A stretch of DNA of 64,000 bases, from the NCBI GenBank assembly GCA_001683735.1, contig LUGG01000009.1, positions 1,674,001 to 1,738,000 of the forward strand. The letters run 5' to 3'. A program made the position numbers and the translations under genes. Below are positions 21,991 to 34,387 of the stretch, piece after piece. Under the pieces are notes generated by a model. It did not search any database, had not been told where the DNA came from, and was given only the letters and a program-made list of their open reading frames with translations. This DNA comes from Grifola frondosa. Taxonomy: Eukaryota; Basidiomycota; Agaricomycetes; Polyporales; Grifolaceae. Position 1 is the stretch's first letter. Each line of letters starts with the position of its first letter.

Positions 21991-24319
21991 ATGATCAGCC
22001 TCAGCAAGACCATCGCCTGCGCTGTTCTCCTCGCGCATTATGCATCCGCCGCTCCTGCTGTCAGCTATTCAGCAGCTACCAGCTCCGCCTCCGTAGCGAG
22101 TAGCACGTCTATCTCTGTATCGACCAGCAGCTCCATTGCCAGCGTGTCCTCTGTCACCAGCAGCATTGCATCAGCATCGACGGCCGCATCGGCGCCCGCT
22201 GCCTCTCCGACTGTGCCTTATGCCAGCGACGACCCGAATGGCATTCTATGGGGCCTAAACACGGACCCCGATCCTCAAGCCATCCGCGGCTCGCTCGGTG
22301 CCACAATCATGGGGCCGCAAAATATCGCCATCGACCAGCAGAACCCGGACTTGCTTGCGCCCCCCTCTACTGACGCCGGAAGCATGTGCGCAGCGTTTTT
22401 TCTGATTTATGGTATCGCATGCTCTAACCTTTTTTTCGCAGTCAAAACGCTAAGTGGCCATTCGGTTTGAGCCACAACCGCCTTCAAACGGGAGGATGGG
22501 CCCGCCAAGAGAATAGTGAGTTGTGGTGGCGGCCTTATCGCTTGATTGCATACGTCGGCTGACCGTGTTATAGTTGACGTTATGCCTATTGCACAATGTA
22601 AGTTGATCTCCAGTTCCTGCTGTTGATCTTCTGACTGGATGTTCTTCCGAAGCCATGGCCGGCGTCAACATGAGGCTTGAAGCGGGTGCCATTCGGTAGG
22701 CGTCTGCCATTCTTATCCACGTGACGATCCTCAGCTGATCGCGCACTTGCAGCGAACTCCACTGGCACAAGACTGCCGAGGTAAGGCGCTTTCCTGTATA
22801 CTCTGATCTGGATGCTGACTGCGATTTTGACAGTGGGCTTACGTTCTGAACGTGCGTGTCTTTCGTGGGATGCAAGCGTGTGGCGTTGACGTCGTCTCTT
22901 CTAGGGATCCGTCCAGGTGTCCGCTGTGAATGCGGATGGCCAAAACTTCCTGGCGACTGTGGTATGCGTCTACGTATCCTCATATCATTCATTTTTCTGA
23001 TGCATTGTGGGGTAGAGCGCCGGCGACCTGTGGTACTTCCCACCGGGCATCCCACACTCTCTCCAGGCCACCGCTGACAACCCCAATGGCGCCGAATTCT
23101 TACTGGCAAGTGGCGCTATCATGCGAAAATTCTTTAAGTACTTACGTTTCCGCAGGCTTCGACAATGGCGCGTTTAGCGAGGATTCGACGTTTTTGGTAC
23201 ACATTTATAATCTAATTCTCGAGGCGGATACTCACATGGCGTGCAGTTGACGGATTGGATGGCCCATGTCCCCAAGGAGGTGATCGCGAAGAATTTCCAG
23301 GTCAATATATCCGCGTTTGACCACATTCCCGGATCGGAACTCTATATTTTCCCAAGCTGTATGTCGCCTTCCACAATTGCTGGTGTAGCGCTTGACCATA
23401 CGCCAACAGCTCCGCCCCCGGACAACGCCCAGGCACCTGAGGACCCCAAGGTCAAGTTCCCAGCCCGTTCATTTTCAGGATGTCGCAAGTAAGCGCGACG
23501 CAGCTGTCCGGGGGTACCGTGAAGGTTGTAGATTCAACGACGTTCCAAGTCTCTACTTCCATCGCTGTCGCGGAGGTCACGGTGGAGCCTGGTGCCATGA
23601 GGTTCGTCCAAATTGTTTTGGAAAATTTGGGGCTAGTTTACTAATGGACAATGCAGGGAAATGCATGTGGGTACCTTGAAGCGCCAAATAGCCTCTGGTA
23701 AAACTGATTCCCCCGTATAGTGGCACCCGACCCAAGATGAATGGACATACTACATGTGAGCGAATTCGTTGCGCAAATTTGTAACAATGGCTGATACTTT
23801 TTATTACACAGCAGTGGCCAAGGGCGAGTGACGGTATTCGGATCGAGTAGCAATGCGAGAACCTTCAACTATGAGGTGTGCTCTCTTTCAAATGCCCCGT
23901 TCTAATGACTTATCTGTACGTTCGTAGCCTGGCGACGTCGGCTTTATTCCTGCTTCGTTCGGCAAGTCTTCGTGATTCCAGAAACGATACGCTGACTGAC
24001 CATCGTTCGTACAGGCCATTATGTCGAGAACACGTCCAATACCACTCTTCGGTATTTGGAGATTTTTAACACGGGTACGTGATCCTGTGGTCTAATCAAG
24101 ACACGCTCTTACATGCTTTCCTCTAGATCGCTTCCAGGACATCAGCTTGAATCAAGTGAGTATTTCAGTGTTATGACCAATGATTGGGAACGTGCTGAAT
24201 ACGTGATGCAGTGGCTGGCGCTGACGCCGCCGGACTTGGTCAAAGCCCACTTGCAGTTGGATGACGAGACAATTAGCCACCTCAGCAAGACCAAGCCCAT
24301 TGTTATTGGGCCTCAGTAG
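21991..24319 (+). CDS. Oxalate decarboxylase (secreted bicupin)
   Basis: The Mn-dependent enzyme converts oxalate to formate and CO2. It is a secreted or wall enzyme that protects wood-decay fungi from their own oxalate. The product begins with a signal peptide (MISLSKTIACAVLLAHYASA), then a Ser/Thr/Ala-rich linker and WPFGLSHNRLQTGGWARQEN. Cupin 1 has LHWHKTAEWAYVLN and GDLWYFPPGIPHSLQA (His-x-His, Glu, His). Cupin 2 has MHWHPTQDEWTYY and FIPASFGHYVEN. Between them the sequence SEDST at 23175-23189 occupies the position of the flexible lid. In the characterised Bacillus OxdC an S-E-N-S-T lid supplies the catalytic Glu, so this favours decarboxylase over oxidase. Many 50-70 nt introns are present; the junctions checked are in frame. 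Confidence 0.9.
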
Positions 24320-26511
24320 ACGCCTCCGAGCTTGCAGCGTCATCCCCTGAATATTTTGCGCAGCTTCTTCGGGTCCATCGGATCTTTGTTTTGGCGGGAG
24401 TCCGTCGTGTGCTATCTTTACTTGATCCTCCATCCGATAACGAGCGTTGTCTTTAAATGATTGGTGTATAAATATATCAATTGGTGTCCTACGATATCCG
24501 GAGTCTGAGAGCAATTAATTGACGGCGAAAGAGTGCTCGATTACTAACGTTGGTGGGACTCGTCGAAGTCGCGTTTAAGGCGCGCAAACCTTCCTGTGAC
24601 ACGATGACATTGCATCTGTGTGCGAACATGAGCCGTGACGGAACTCAATGCCTCATGCCCATTATGTGTCGGAAACTTTTTAAAATGACACCGCTATTGC
24701 TGATGAAGAGGAAGCCGTGTACAAGTAGACGTAGTACGAGCGTCGCAAGGACGAACGCCATCTGAATTCATTTCCTTCTGATCTGGAGAACACAAAGCCT
24801 GTATCGCTGGCGATTTCTCCCGCGAACACGGTACGTATTCACGGCTATTATATATATATGTGGATTGCGAAACGAGATGCAGGGGCCGGGTGACGACACA
24901 GTAATTATCCTCGGGCAATGCCGACGGAAAGATACGTACAACGTATACAAAACTTGACGACATAAGGCCGTCGTGCAGTGACAAATGTACACCATTTTTG
25001 TTTCCACAAATCCTGGAGATTGCCACCTTCGTGCTTCGAAACCCTAGTAAGCGAGTGAGATTGAACGCCTGCTCCCCTTTGAAATGGAGGCAATGACTCG
25101 GATGCACGAGCCTTGGATAGAGCAGAATATTGCCCACAAGAAATTTAACTGGAAAGTCAGTAGTGGTCAACACGTGTGTCAGTACATATTGGCACAGGCT
25201 GAGGGAGTACTTGTTGGAAGCTCATCCGAGTCGCGGTCATCTGACCGCGTTGAATACCGCACGTGACTGTGTACGCGCGCTGTGCAGTGCGGTTATCGGT
25301 AATGTCTCTCTTTTCTCGTTCTTTGACCACCTCGCCTGTCGCTCTTGAATATGGATGCTGTACGCGCAGCCCGCTTCTGTTGAAAGCGGCCCGCGTCCAA
25401 GATGGTTCAGCGGCGCCGCCACCATGGCGTCCAGAACTATTTTCTGTGTTATAAGTGGTTCCGGATCCCGCGAGAATTTTTTGATCTCGGGACTGCAAAA
25501 GATCCATACGTTCAAGGATTCCACGGCACGCCCGGTGAGACACAGAAACACTCGCGGAGAGGTCGTGTTTTTAGCCCTAGCATCGGAGCACCATAAGGCA
25601 TGTAGGCTTCCGGAATCGCCTTCGCGGGTCTTGTGAGAGAGTCGGCCAGGTCACTCAGCCTTCTCGACTACTAAATTGCTGCCAGCTGATTCCTCTTATT
25701 AATGTACTGGCTCAGACTTCACGCGTCCCGTGGGAGGACCCAGGATGAGGCTACCGCGATGGTGCCATCCATCAGTGGACGACGGCCCCGCAGGAAACAC
25801 AAAGCCAGACATATTCGGCCGTTCCTCGTTACTGCGACGAAACTAGCGAAGTCGCGTTTTGTGTCGCCCGACGTTTGCTCAGCATTCCACCGTGCTTTAC
25901 TCATCAAAGCTGTGTCTCATGCATCCCGTCGAAGAGACTGCGCCCCGTGATGGTGCAGCTCCAAGATGGAAGGACGGGAAGTACGTACTACGTACTGCGG
26001 TATCCCGTAATATCACACTGGGAGTTGGCTGCTCGCTATGTACTTCTACAGCCTCCGAGTTCCGAATTTATCGGCTTGTAGGATATGGTCGCCCGCCGAA
26101 AATACAAACCACAGCGGCGGGTCCGCAATGCTACCTCATACCTACGGCACGAATCCAGACGCGTATACTTATGAAAGAGGACAACAGGTTACAACCAATA
26201 TGATGTATATAGATATAGAAATGAATAATGCAGCGTAGAGAGCGGAGACCGGCCAGACGTGTGTGGAGAGCCAAAGGAACTGAAACAAAGCACAGGAAAA
26301 ACAGGGGATGGAGATGCGACGGGAGGTAGTACACAATGACCGCGATGAATCAAGAGGAAACCAAGAAATGCCATAAATTTGGAGATGCAAAGAATACCCA
26401 ATGAAAGGTAGAACGCATGGGCGTGATTAGAGAACGGAAAAACAGAAGAGTGAAAGCAGAATTAAGTGAGATGGGGCCAAGATCGCCTGCACGACCGCAC
26501 CTCAGTATGTT
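24320..26511. other. No assignable gene (2.2 kb)
   Basis: Only short open frames on both strands, without recognisable domains or a consistent exon series. A (TA)n-rich patch lies at about 24847-24860. Confidence 0.3.
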
Positions 26512-27720
26512 TTGACAACATCTATAGGTTCTGTAAGCCCCGCATTTCGTGTGTGCTGAGCGGCCTTCTCAACCTCTTCCGGGGCGGGTTCAGCGTGAAT
26601 TGCCGAAAGCTCAGGGAGGTCGATGACCGCCCTTACTTCCCATTTCATATTCCAGAACAAGATCGACCTTGTGATCATCATCGCTGCCGTTCACAATTGT
26701 GCTGTCGCTGAGTCGGCGCTCCAGACTGGATCGCTCGTTCTTCTCCCCGGCATGTGTTCGGGAAGAGACAGGGGCGGAACAGTCGTCGACAGGAGGAGGA
26801 TCATGTGCGCTGCCTCCCCGTCCACGCACCTCTGTGCTCCCCATTATCGTCCGTCGCTTCTTTACGAGGCCGGGCGGTACGGGCGGGTCGCGGGGATGAA
26901 GCTTTGGGTGGGTCGGCGAGTGGCTGTGGAGTTCGGAGCGGTGCCGGGGTGCGGACGATAATGGAAAGGACGGTAGGCCGGTGGTAAAAGGGATGGTAAA
27001 TGCAAGGGGGTTGTTGAGAGGAGTGAGTGGGGATGACAAAGTAGAGAGAGGGGATGAGAGCGTAGTATCGGTCTCCATTTCGGAAGACAAGGGAAAGGGG
27101 TACTCAAAGCGCGGTGACAGCTCGAAGGGGGTGCCAACGATGGAGGACGGTGAGTGCAGAGAGAGATTGTCAAGAGAGATGTGGGGCTTCACGGAGGGGT
27201 TAGTGTGCGCCGGAGGCTGCAGATCCGAGGATGACTACAAGAAGGATATCAGTGCGCAAATGGGGGTGGAGGTTGGATTGACTGGACTCACGGTCACCAC
27301 ATTGCCGTTGTCGACAGCGACGAGCACTACATCGTCGAGATCTGGGTCAGGGGTGGGACTGCCGTGGAAGTGGCCATCAGAAATGGCGGGGATGGACACT
27401 ACGGCATCGTCGGAAAGACACCTAGAGGGGACCGTAGGCATCGACGCGGAGCCTGACTCGACTGCTGGAGCCCGTCGTCTGGTGGAAAGACGCGACGAGT
27501 TGGAGGACGCCGATGGAGCAGTGACCGCTCTCGTCAACCTTCTCCTCCGAGCCATCCAGAACCGTTCGTCGCTTGCACCCCTGTCTCGGTTGCATCCGAC
27601 ACCCCTCAGTCTGCTCTGCGTAGTCACCGTCAAACGAACAGTGCCATACCTTAGCTCAAGCTTAGCTATCGGATGAAGAAAGTGGACTTTGGTTGGCGAC
27701 GACGAGCGGAGTTGCTTCAC
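26512..27720 (-). CDS. Ser/Pro-rich hypothetical protein
   Basis: The minus strand reads a basic, Ser/Arg-rich N-terminal part (MARRRRLTRAVTAPSASSNS), then SIPAISDGHFHGSPTPDPDL and HISLDNLSLHSPSSIVGTPF. A long Ser/Thr/Pro-rich segment follows, then an acidic stretch. The C-terminus is conserved-looking: VRAVIDLPELSAIHAEPAPE, then a stop at 26512. Joining the body to the C-terminus needs removal of one A near 26650; GAAATGG is probably GAATGG, which gives LEYEWEVRAV. The composition suggests an intrinsically disordered cytosolic or nuclear protein. The family is unknown. The 231-codon open frame on the opposite strand (26981-27676) is taken to be a shadow. The N-terminal boundary is uncertain. 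Confidence 0.55.
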
Positions 27721-28368
27721 AGACTTCTAGAGTTGTATTCATGGGTCTCGGCAGTGGCATAAATGGCACCTGGAACTCGTGTCCTATACTGATCTTTCAA
27801 GGGACCAAATGTGTGCGAGCTTCATATTTAATATTCAATTCTAATACTAACACATGGTGTTTGCATGGTGTTAGGCTCTGAGAGTACACATGTATGCAAT
27901 TGGCATCGTTTCTCGCAGCAATCTTCTCCAAGGGGATCCCGATGTATGCTGTGAGGAATGTGCCATTACCACCGCGATGACACCCACATCCGACATGTAT
28001 CTCTGCGAAATGCATCGCGGAACAACCCATGGCGGAATTGTGGAAGAACCTCATCCGCGAACCGTCCATGGTTCAAATTCGAATCGTCATGACACACGGC
28101 CAGCATCACACTGACGGTATATCGTAACAATTCGAATTTAAACCATCGAGGTAGCAATACACCGGAAGTCCCGCTTCTAACCAGGTCGGATGGTAAGGAC
28201 TGTTATCCGACGTCCAGTTGACGGCTAACGGTGATAGGACCTGAATGCATACGCGTATTTGTTGCCCGAACTTCCGCCCCCGACGAGCACACTCGGGTGA
28301 TGGTCATTAATTGCGCAGGACCGTCGCCTATGCATCCGACCGTACCGATACCACAAGCTATAAAACGG

Positions 28369-28375
28369 TGCAGTA
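28369..28375 (+). promoter_or_regulatory. TATA box of the copy-1 gene
   Basis: TATAAAA lies 67 nt upstream of the ATG at 28442. The same box is present at the same place in copy 2 (42413-42419), so it survived duplication. Confidence 0.55.
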
Positions 28376-28441
28376 CTCCTTCCCAATTCCTTCCAAGTCA
28401 TTCACCACACACACATATACTCACACATCACCGAAATAATC

Positions 28442-29025
28442 ATGGCCGCGAACTCCTCTATCGCCTGCTCCACCCTGGCTGGCCAGGGCCTCTCTTCCTG
28501 CACCCTCAGTTCGGTTCCCTCCCGAGCGTGCAGTGCACCCATATCGACCGCCCCAGCAAAATCGAGCTCGAAACCAAGCTCGCACATGCCCAAGTCAGAG
28601 CTCAGGCACGCAAGCTCCGCGCCGCCCTGGGCATGGGCCATCCCTCGAATGTCCGCCCGCGCATATTCCGCGCAACGGCCACGCTCCCCGCCTCGTCGCC
28701 GCTTTCCACACTCGCGCTGCCCAGCCCCGTGACGCCTTTCCCGGCATTCCACCAGCTCCCGTCAGGGGTCGGTCTCGGGATCAGCATCAGCCTCAGCCCG
28801 CGCATCGCGCCCACCATATACGACCCCGCCGACAGCATCGTCTCCCCCCGTCACGTCTATCCCAATACGTTCCGCCGGACGCCTGGCGCGCCACTGATGG
28901 AGCGCAAGCACAGCTCCGCCGCTGGTCGGTGCTACTTCCACCTTCCGCTAAACCCCTCGACACCGGTCGGTCTCGGGATCTCGAACGTCAATCTCGGACC
29001 GACGGATGCAACCCTGTCAGAGTAA
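28442..29025 (+). CDS. Hypothetical protein, duplicated family, copy 1 (frame broken once)
   Basis: The single exon encodes about 194 residues. It begins MAANSSIACSTLAGQGLSSC and includes an amphipathic helical stretch (IELETKLAHAQVRAQARKLR). A proline-rich middle follows, then two related segments, SGVGLGISISLSP and TPVGLGISNVNLGP. No known domain, signal peptide or membrane segment is recognised. Compared with copy 2, one C is missing from a CCCC run near 28530. This breaks the frame between VPS and HIDRPSK; the downstream frame is otherwise intact to the stop. Copy 1 lacks five residues (TSFTV) present in copy 2 and stops six residues earlier, because GAGTAA replaces GGGTAT. Confidence 0.6.
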
Positions 29026-29315
29026 TTTGTGGCGAGTTAGAGTAGTTGGAGGCCACAAATATTATGCGATCCGGTGCTCTGCGCTCTCCATACCCCTGCG
29101 TGATGTGAGCAGCTTTGGCTGAACTTAAGCAATGGACGAATGAGCCCCTGCAAACGTGGATGTCTAATTATGCTGCCATGGTTGTAATGATTATCTGGTA
29201 CTAGCGTTCATAGGGTATGCAACAACGTATGATAACCTGTGTCCATATTAAAAATCGTGTGTAAGCCTCAAGGAAAACAGTCCTTCCACACAGAACTTGC
29301 GAATGTTGCCAGCTA

Positions 29316-30227
29316 TTACTTCTTTCTTGGTGGTGGATCATCCGCCGGCATATTCTCCACAAACCTCCCTTTATACGCAGGAGCACCCTCAGCGGTGCTC
29401 GGACCAGGGGCGGGGACCGGTTCCTTGCTCTTACGACGACCAAACCACCCGCTCACGCCCTCCCGCTTCCCAGTCACCTTCTCGCCCTGCTCTTTCCCTG
29501 CACCGGGCTTGATCACCTTCGGATCTTGCACGCGCTGAGACTCGGCTTTGAGGAATTCCTCGCCGCGTATGCGCAGGAACTCTTCGAGGAGCGCGGCGTT
29601 GCGCGAGTTCGTTTTGAACATGACGACGACGAGGTCGCCCGCTATGGGAACCAAGCCGACCAGGGCGGCGACGGCGTTGTTGAGGAGCATCCTGCGGAGA
29701 AGCCAGTTTGGGATTCTGACAAGGAGAGTAGCAGATGAGGTGGAGCAATAGAGGGAAAGAGAATGGAGAACGTACTCTGCTTGTCTGGCTTTACGTATGA
29801 TAAGGAAATGATTCAGAGTGGCATCTGCGATATCTCCCGCGCCAGGAATAATACCTGAGTAACCACGCTCAATTAATCAGCGCCTCATGAGCAAGAGACA
29901 TGGAGAAGGAAAATACCGATGATAAAAGACCATCCAAACCGCATACCACAGATGTGGAAGCCCTTATCAAGATAATGCGCACGCTTCCTTCACCGACTGC
30001 AAGACTTTGTTATCGCGAGTCGACAGACCAGGAGGTAGTTCACGCTGGAATATACACGCCAGTCAGATAATCTATCCCATATTATCGAAACGACTGCGCA
30101 CCTTTCGCCTCTTCTCGCGACCTCGCTTGTCGGTGTACGTCTCGTAATAAGGGTCCTCCGGGGCATACTGCCTCAGGTTCTTCTCAAAGAGCTTTCTGCC
30201 GGCCTTGATGGCGAGGTCGGAGGTCAT
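29316..30227 (-). CDS. DUF4112 membrane protein
   Basis: Exon 1 from the ATG at 30227 reads MTSDLAIKAGRKLFEKNLRQ and PYYETYTDKRGREKRRK, the typical N-terminus of fungal DUF4112 proteins. Exon 2 gives ELPPGLSTRDNKVLQSVK, then HYLDKGFHICGMRFGWSFII after a frame break (one extra G near 29975). The domain continues with GDIADATLNHFLIIRKARQ, a final exon LLNNAVAALVGLVPIAGDLV, and NSRNAALLEEFLRIRGEEFL. The tail is Lys/Pro-rich and ends with PPPRKK. Two hydrophobic segments (about residues 65-95 and 115-140) suggest membrane insertion. The family has no established molecular function. It sits just inside the inverted duplication, convergent with copy 1. Confidence 0.85.
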
Positions 30228-30634
30228 GATGAGAAGAGAGTGTCGTAGTGAGTTGGAGGCATAACGGCAGTGAGGCGCGACTTTTGTTCGGTGGCTTTGC
30301 CCATGAGTGGCACTATTGCTCACCCGTGACGTCAGGTGCCCAGACGCCCGTCGACCCATAACATATCGCTAACCTTTTGCCATATTCGCATATGTTCTTG
30401 AATACTCTTGAATACTGTTTCTTGAAAACTATTTTTACACCAACTGAACTAAATAAATTATATTCATAAATCTCTCATTTTGAATTTCTACCAAGACGAA
30501 ACTACCAATACAAACAACCTCTTACACCGTGAAATACACGACGATCATAGGCACAACCGTCCATGCGTACACGCACAAAATTGTTGAAATAAAAAAAAAA
30601 GACTCGACAAACGTAACAGGCGGAAAACAACACT

Positions 30635-32601
30635 TCATGGCCAGGCATCCGCGCACGTCCTGTCAGGACGCTTGCTGTTCCGCCCCTTGCAGTCCAACTT
30701 CCCGCAATCCTGGCACGGATTCGTGCAGAACGCCCGTCCACCCTTGCCCTTGCACTCGTTCGAGCCGCACTTGCAGCAATGCCTGATGCGCTTCTGCATC
30801 GGCTCCGACATCGACGAATCAGGCGAGCCATCTACGATCGCGAACGTCCTCTTCAGCGTGCTCGGGCCCCCATTCTGCGGGTTCATATCGGGATGCTGTG
30901 GCGCAGGATGGAAGTATGATAAGCGTAAGGATAAGGGGATATGCCGGCTGTCCGTATGGATACTGAGGAGGAGGAGGAGGCGCCGGCGTGCGCTGTGCCA
31001 GCGCGGGATCCGCACTGGCCGTAGCTTGCTGAGGGGCGTTTCCGTTCGCGTCCGCAACGTTGCTCGGTCCTGCCTCCGGCACCCCGCTCGCCTCGGCGAC
31101 CCCGCTGTTCGCATTCCACGCCTCTTGATACTCCTCCGCCGACTTCTGCAGCGAGGTGAGCGCAGACTGGATGACAGACGCAGCGGCCGCACTCACGTCC
31201 TTCGGGTCCTCGAGATCACCTTCGACCTGCTCGGCGTCCTGGTTGCTTTCATTCTCCTCGAGCTCTTCGTCCTGCTCTCCTTCCTCCTCCTCCCTCTTTG
31301 CCAAATCATACTCTGACGCTCCTCCCTGGATCGACTTGATGATGTCCAGAATCGCCTCCTTCCGTAGCCCAGCGCGCAGACACGCGCGCACCATGTTCCA
31401 CAGCGCGATCGACACGCCCATCCCGCGCCAGCTCCATACGTCGGGGCCGCTGCCCATATCCGGGTTGCCCGTCAACAGATGCGCCGGAAACTCGTCCCTG
31501 AGCTTCGCAGGCAGCGCCCGCAGGATCGACGCGTCCGTGCTTGCGAACTTCCTCCCATCCGGGATTGCCGGAGAGACGCACGCCGGACTCTTGCAAACGT
31601 ACTCACAGCCGATTACAAAGAACGGCTTGCCAAGGTCGTACACCTTGATCGGGCCGGTGCTGATGCGCCCGCGGTTGATGAGCGGCGCAGAACAGGATGG
31701 ACAGGCGATGCCGTTGAACACGAGCGGCTGCGGGTCCCAGTAGAGGAATCTGTGCTCGGACGGAGTGCGGGCAGTCGAAGCGGATGCTGTCAGAGAGAAG
31801 TAGACGGGAGAGGAAGGAAGCCAGAAGGTCTTGAGAATCGAATACAGCGAAGGGATGGATGGCGTGTTTTTGCTGTTCGGAGCGAGTGAGACGAGGTGCG
31901 ACTTGAAAGCCTCTTCTACGCTGGGCCCTGCACCTGAAACGGGTTGGGCGAGTACAGCGCAGATACCAGCGAGTGCAGGAAGACGTCCGGCCTGTTTCGG
32001 ACGAGCTCAGCCCAGTTATCCCTATCCAACGAAGGATCGATGGGAAACGCTACTTGAGGAGGGCGGGAATTGCGAGGGAGGGAACCCATTGGCGGCGCAG
32101 AGATGGAGGCAGGCCACTGCGGGGGTTCACCGGGCCCATAGCTGTATGGCCCCTATCCGATACGCTCAACACGAGACTCATCAATCACAACAAAGGACAC
32201 TTACCCCGTACGGAAATACTGCAGAGGACGGTCCGCCGCTCGCAAACGTCCCAGGTGGTCGCTTGCGAGGACGGCTCGCCCGCCTAGGGCCCACAGAGCC
32301 CGCTGGCAATCCGTCCTTTCTCGGGCGACCCACAGGCCTCTTAATCTTGGGCGGTGCGTTCGGGTCGGGGGTTTCTTGCCGCTTCCCTTCGGCCTGCCAG
32401 GTCTACGTTTGACTGGGGTCTCGGGGCCGCCTTCCTGCAGACCAGGACCGCCCATCGGCGGGATGGGTGGTGGGTTGGGGAGCTCACCGGGGTTCTGGGG
32501 TGCCCATCGCCAATGGGGCCGGGTTGGGAAAGTTGAGCGGCCTCGACGAGGGATTGAGTCGTGAGGGTGCTTGTCAAGCTGTGTATAGTGTTGTCGGCCA
32601 T
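30635..32601 (-). CDS. DUF6729-type protein with AT-hooks and Cys-rich C-terminus
   Basis: From the ATG at 32601 (MADNTIHSLTSTLTTQSLVE) the N-terminal part contains two AT-hook cores, GRPKG and GRPRK (32300-32400), suggesting binding to the minor groove of AT-rich DNA. The DUF6729 domain follows: HRFLYWDPQPLVFNGIACPS, CSAPLINRGRIS, VIGCEYVCKSPACVSP, DGRKFASTDASILRALPAKL and IALWNMVRACLRAGLRKEAI. After an acidic and proline-rich linker comes a second Cys-rich module at 30640-30770 (RHCCKCGSNECKGKGGRAFC, then NPCQDCGKLDCKGRNS). DUF6729 proteins are widespread in Agaricomycetes and often lie near mobile elements. Frame breaks near 30930, 32373 and 32490 are each one base, one of them in a C run. 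The function is unknown; chromatin or transposon association is an inference. Confidence 0.75.
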
Positions 32602-34387
32602 TTGACGTCCTGCAGGACGACACCGACATGTCAGTTTTTGGATCGCTCATTGACGAAGATTTTTGCCGAATTGTTGGAAGAGATGACGAACAAAGAAAAT
32701 GTAGGTCAATTTTGTTAGAATGCTCACCGTTGTAAATTCGACAAGACGAAAGACTTGAGATGGGCTTATATTTTCGAGGTGAAAGAGGGCGAAAAGGAGA
32801 GTTACGGGATAAGTGCTGAATAACTGCGTCGGAAGTATTCGGAGCTCCTTATATATTTTCCGTCTCCCGATTAAGGTTAGCTGACACTCTTGGAAGCTTC
32901 GATGATTTTGGGAGGTTTGACCAGCGATTGATAGCAGGATACAGCTCTTGTTGAATCGTTCGTTTGCAGACTTTGTCGTGTTGTAATACATATACTTGAC
33001 GAGAGCAAGGTCGCGATAAATTGATTGGGGAAACCTATCTACTTATAATATTACGCAATCCATAATTAGCGCCGAAGGCATATAATATTAATGGCAATTG
33101 CATGTACTGATCAGAACGAATATTAATGTTTGTTACAAAGTCATGTATATTTAGAGGTCGCATACTTACAAAAAATCCATTGAGTCGGCAGAGAACTACT
33201 TGTATTTCTACAGCACTTGCATTAACGGATTTCTAGGTAAACTCGGAGAAACCTCGCGAGATGCCGTGAACGGCGTGACAGAATGTGACCTCACGCGTAA
33301 GGTTTTGATAGTCGCGATCTAGCACTCGAGACCACATCGCGAGTCGCGACATGAGCGGAGAACTAGCCAGTATTTCGAGGTGTAACATCGTCATATCTTA
33401 TAAACTTCACTACGAACATTACTGCGATGGTATCGTGTTTTCCTGCTAATCGTACTGTCTCGGTGCAAAGAACTTCCCGCTCACCGCATGTTCGCCGGAG
33501 TACATGGAATATACATATTCGGACGTCATGACACAACATGAACTGTTCAAGAAAGAGTGGGCCCTTATGGACCTTGAGTGGACGCTCGCGGTCAGACACC
33601 GCGAACGTTCTGATACGTCCGCTCAGACAGGTGTTATTGGTCAGTCGCGCAACCATTGGTGGCAACTGTACGTACCTTGTTCCTCAAGCTCAAGCGCAGA
33701 GCGTGCTCTCTCACATTAATCACGCGAATGGCGCTCTGTAGTGCTCGTGCAGAGACATGCGCTTTCTAATGAGCTTGAGCAGGCTTGAGCAGACGACAGT
33801 CATTTTTAATTGTAGCCGCCGTATGAGCTATATATAAGCTTTGTTATCCAAGAGACGAGGGGCAAAAATAAGACGGAAATTCGTTCGGCCTGAACTGAGG
33901 TCAATTAGGGCGATGAAGGCGCGGAACGGTCAGGGAGACCCCTGTGAGATCTCATATGACTGAAAGATAAACAGGTGGTTACCAGGGTGCATGTCAGCCC
34001 AGACTGAACGCAGCACGGATTGCGCGTACCACGACAAGGAGACTGACCAAAACCGAGGTGGTATGGTACGGCTGGTGGTAAAAGGGAGGAACAGACTGGA
34101 AGAGAGCAAAGCTAGTTTGTCAGAGCTGCGCTCAGGATTCGAGCGTTGTTCCCATGACGATAAACCGAGCAATCTTGCACGGGCGACCGCCGAAATTGCA
34201 GTATCGGAAGATCGGTAACGCAGGCGTCGGTTTGCATCTTTTATGCCTCGTTCCATGCCGACGTCGTCCTTTCTTCCGTCCTCCATCGTCCTCTTCCTTC
34301 CCTTCTCTTTAAAAATCTCCCGTCTGACTAGCCCGCAGGGCTCCCACATTCCTTACACTCCCGCTCTTTTCCGCAAAGATCAAAGCC
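32602..34387. other. Intergenic, AT-rich core at about 33000-33200; no gene recognised
   Basis: Short open frames at 33363-33740 lack recognisable domains. A TATATATAAG box lies at about 33826-33835, but no gene start downstream could be matched to it. The 3' part holds the AA14 promoter, with TTTAAAAA near 34308. Confidence 0.3.

Larger units (their letters stand above)
28265..29210 (+). repeat. Inverted duplication, copy 1
   Basis: This segment matches the reverse complement of about 41540-42515, including promoter, coding region and 3' flank. Shared landmarks are ACTCGGGTGA, a TATA box, AGCAGCTTTGGCTGAACTTA downstream of the stop and TACTAGC near the outer end. The coding part is the most similar; the flanks are diverged but still alignable by eye. 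Confidence 0.9.

Noticed and set aside
22450..23109. 219-codon open frame on the minus strand
   Set aside because: It is antisense to clear cupin exons and introns of the oxalate decarboxylase; a shadow frame.
26981..27676. 231-codon open frame on the plus strand
   Set aside because: It lies antisense to a Ser/Pro-rich gene whose low-complexity composition leaves the opposite strand open; the minus-strand reading has the more natural composition and a conserved-looking C-terminus.
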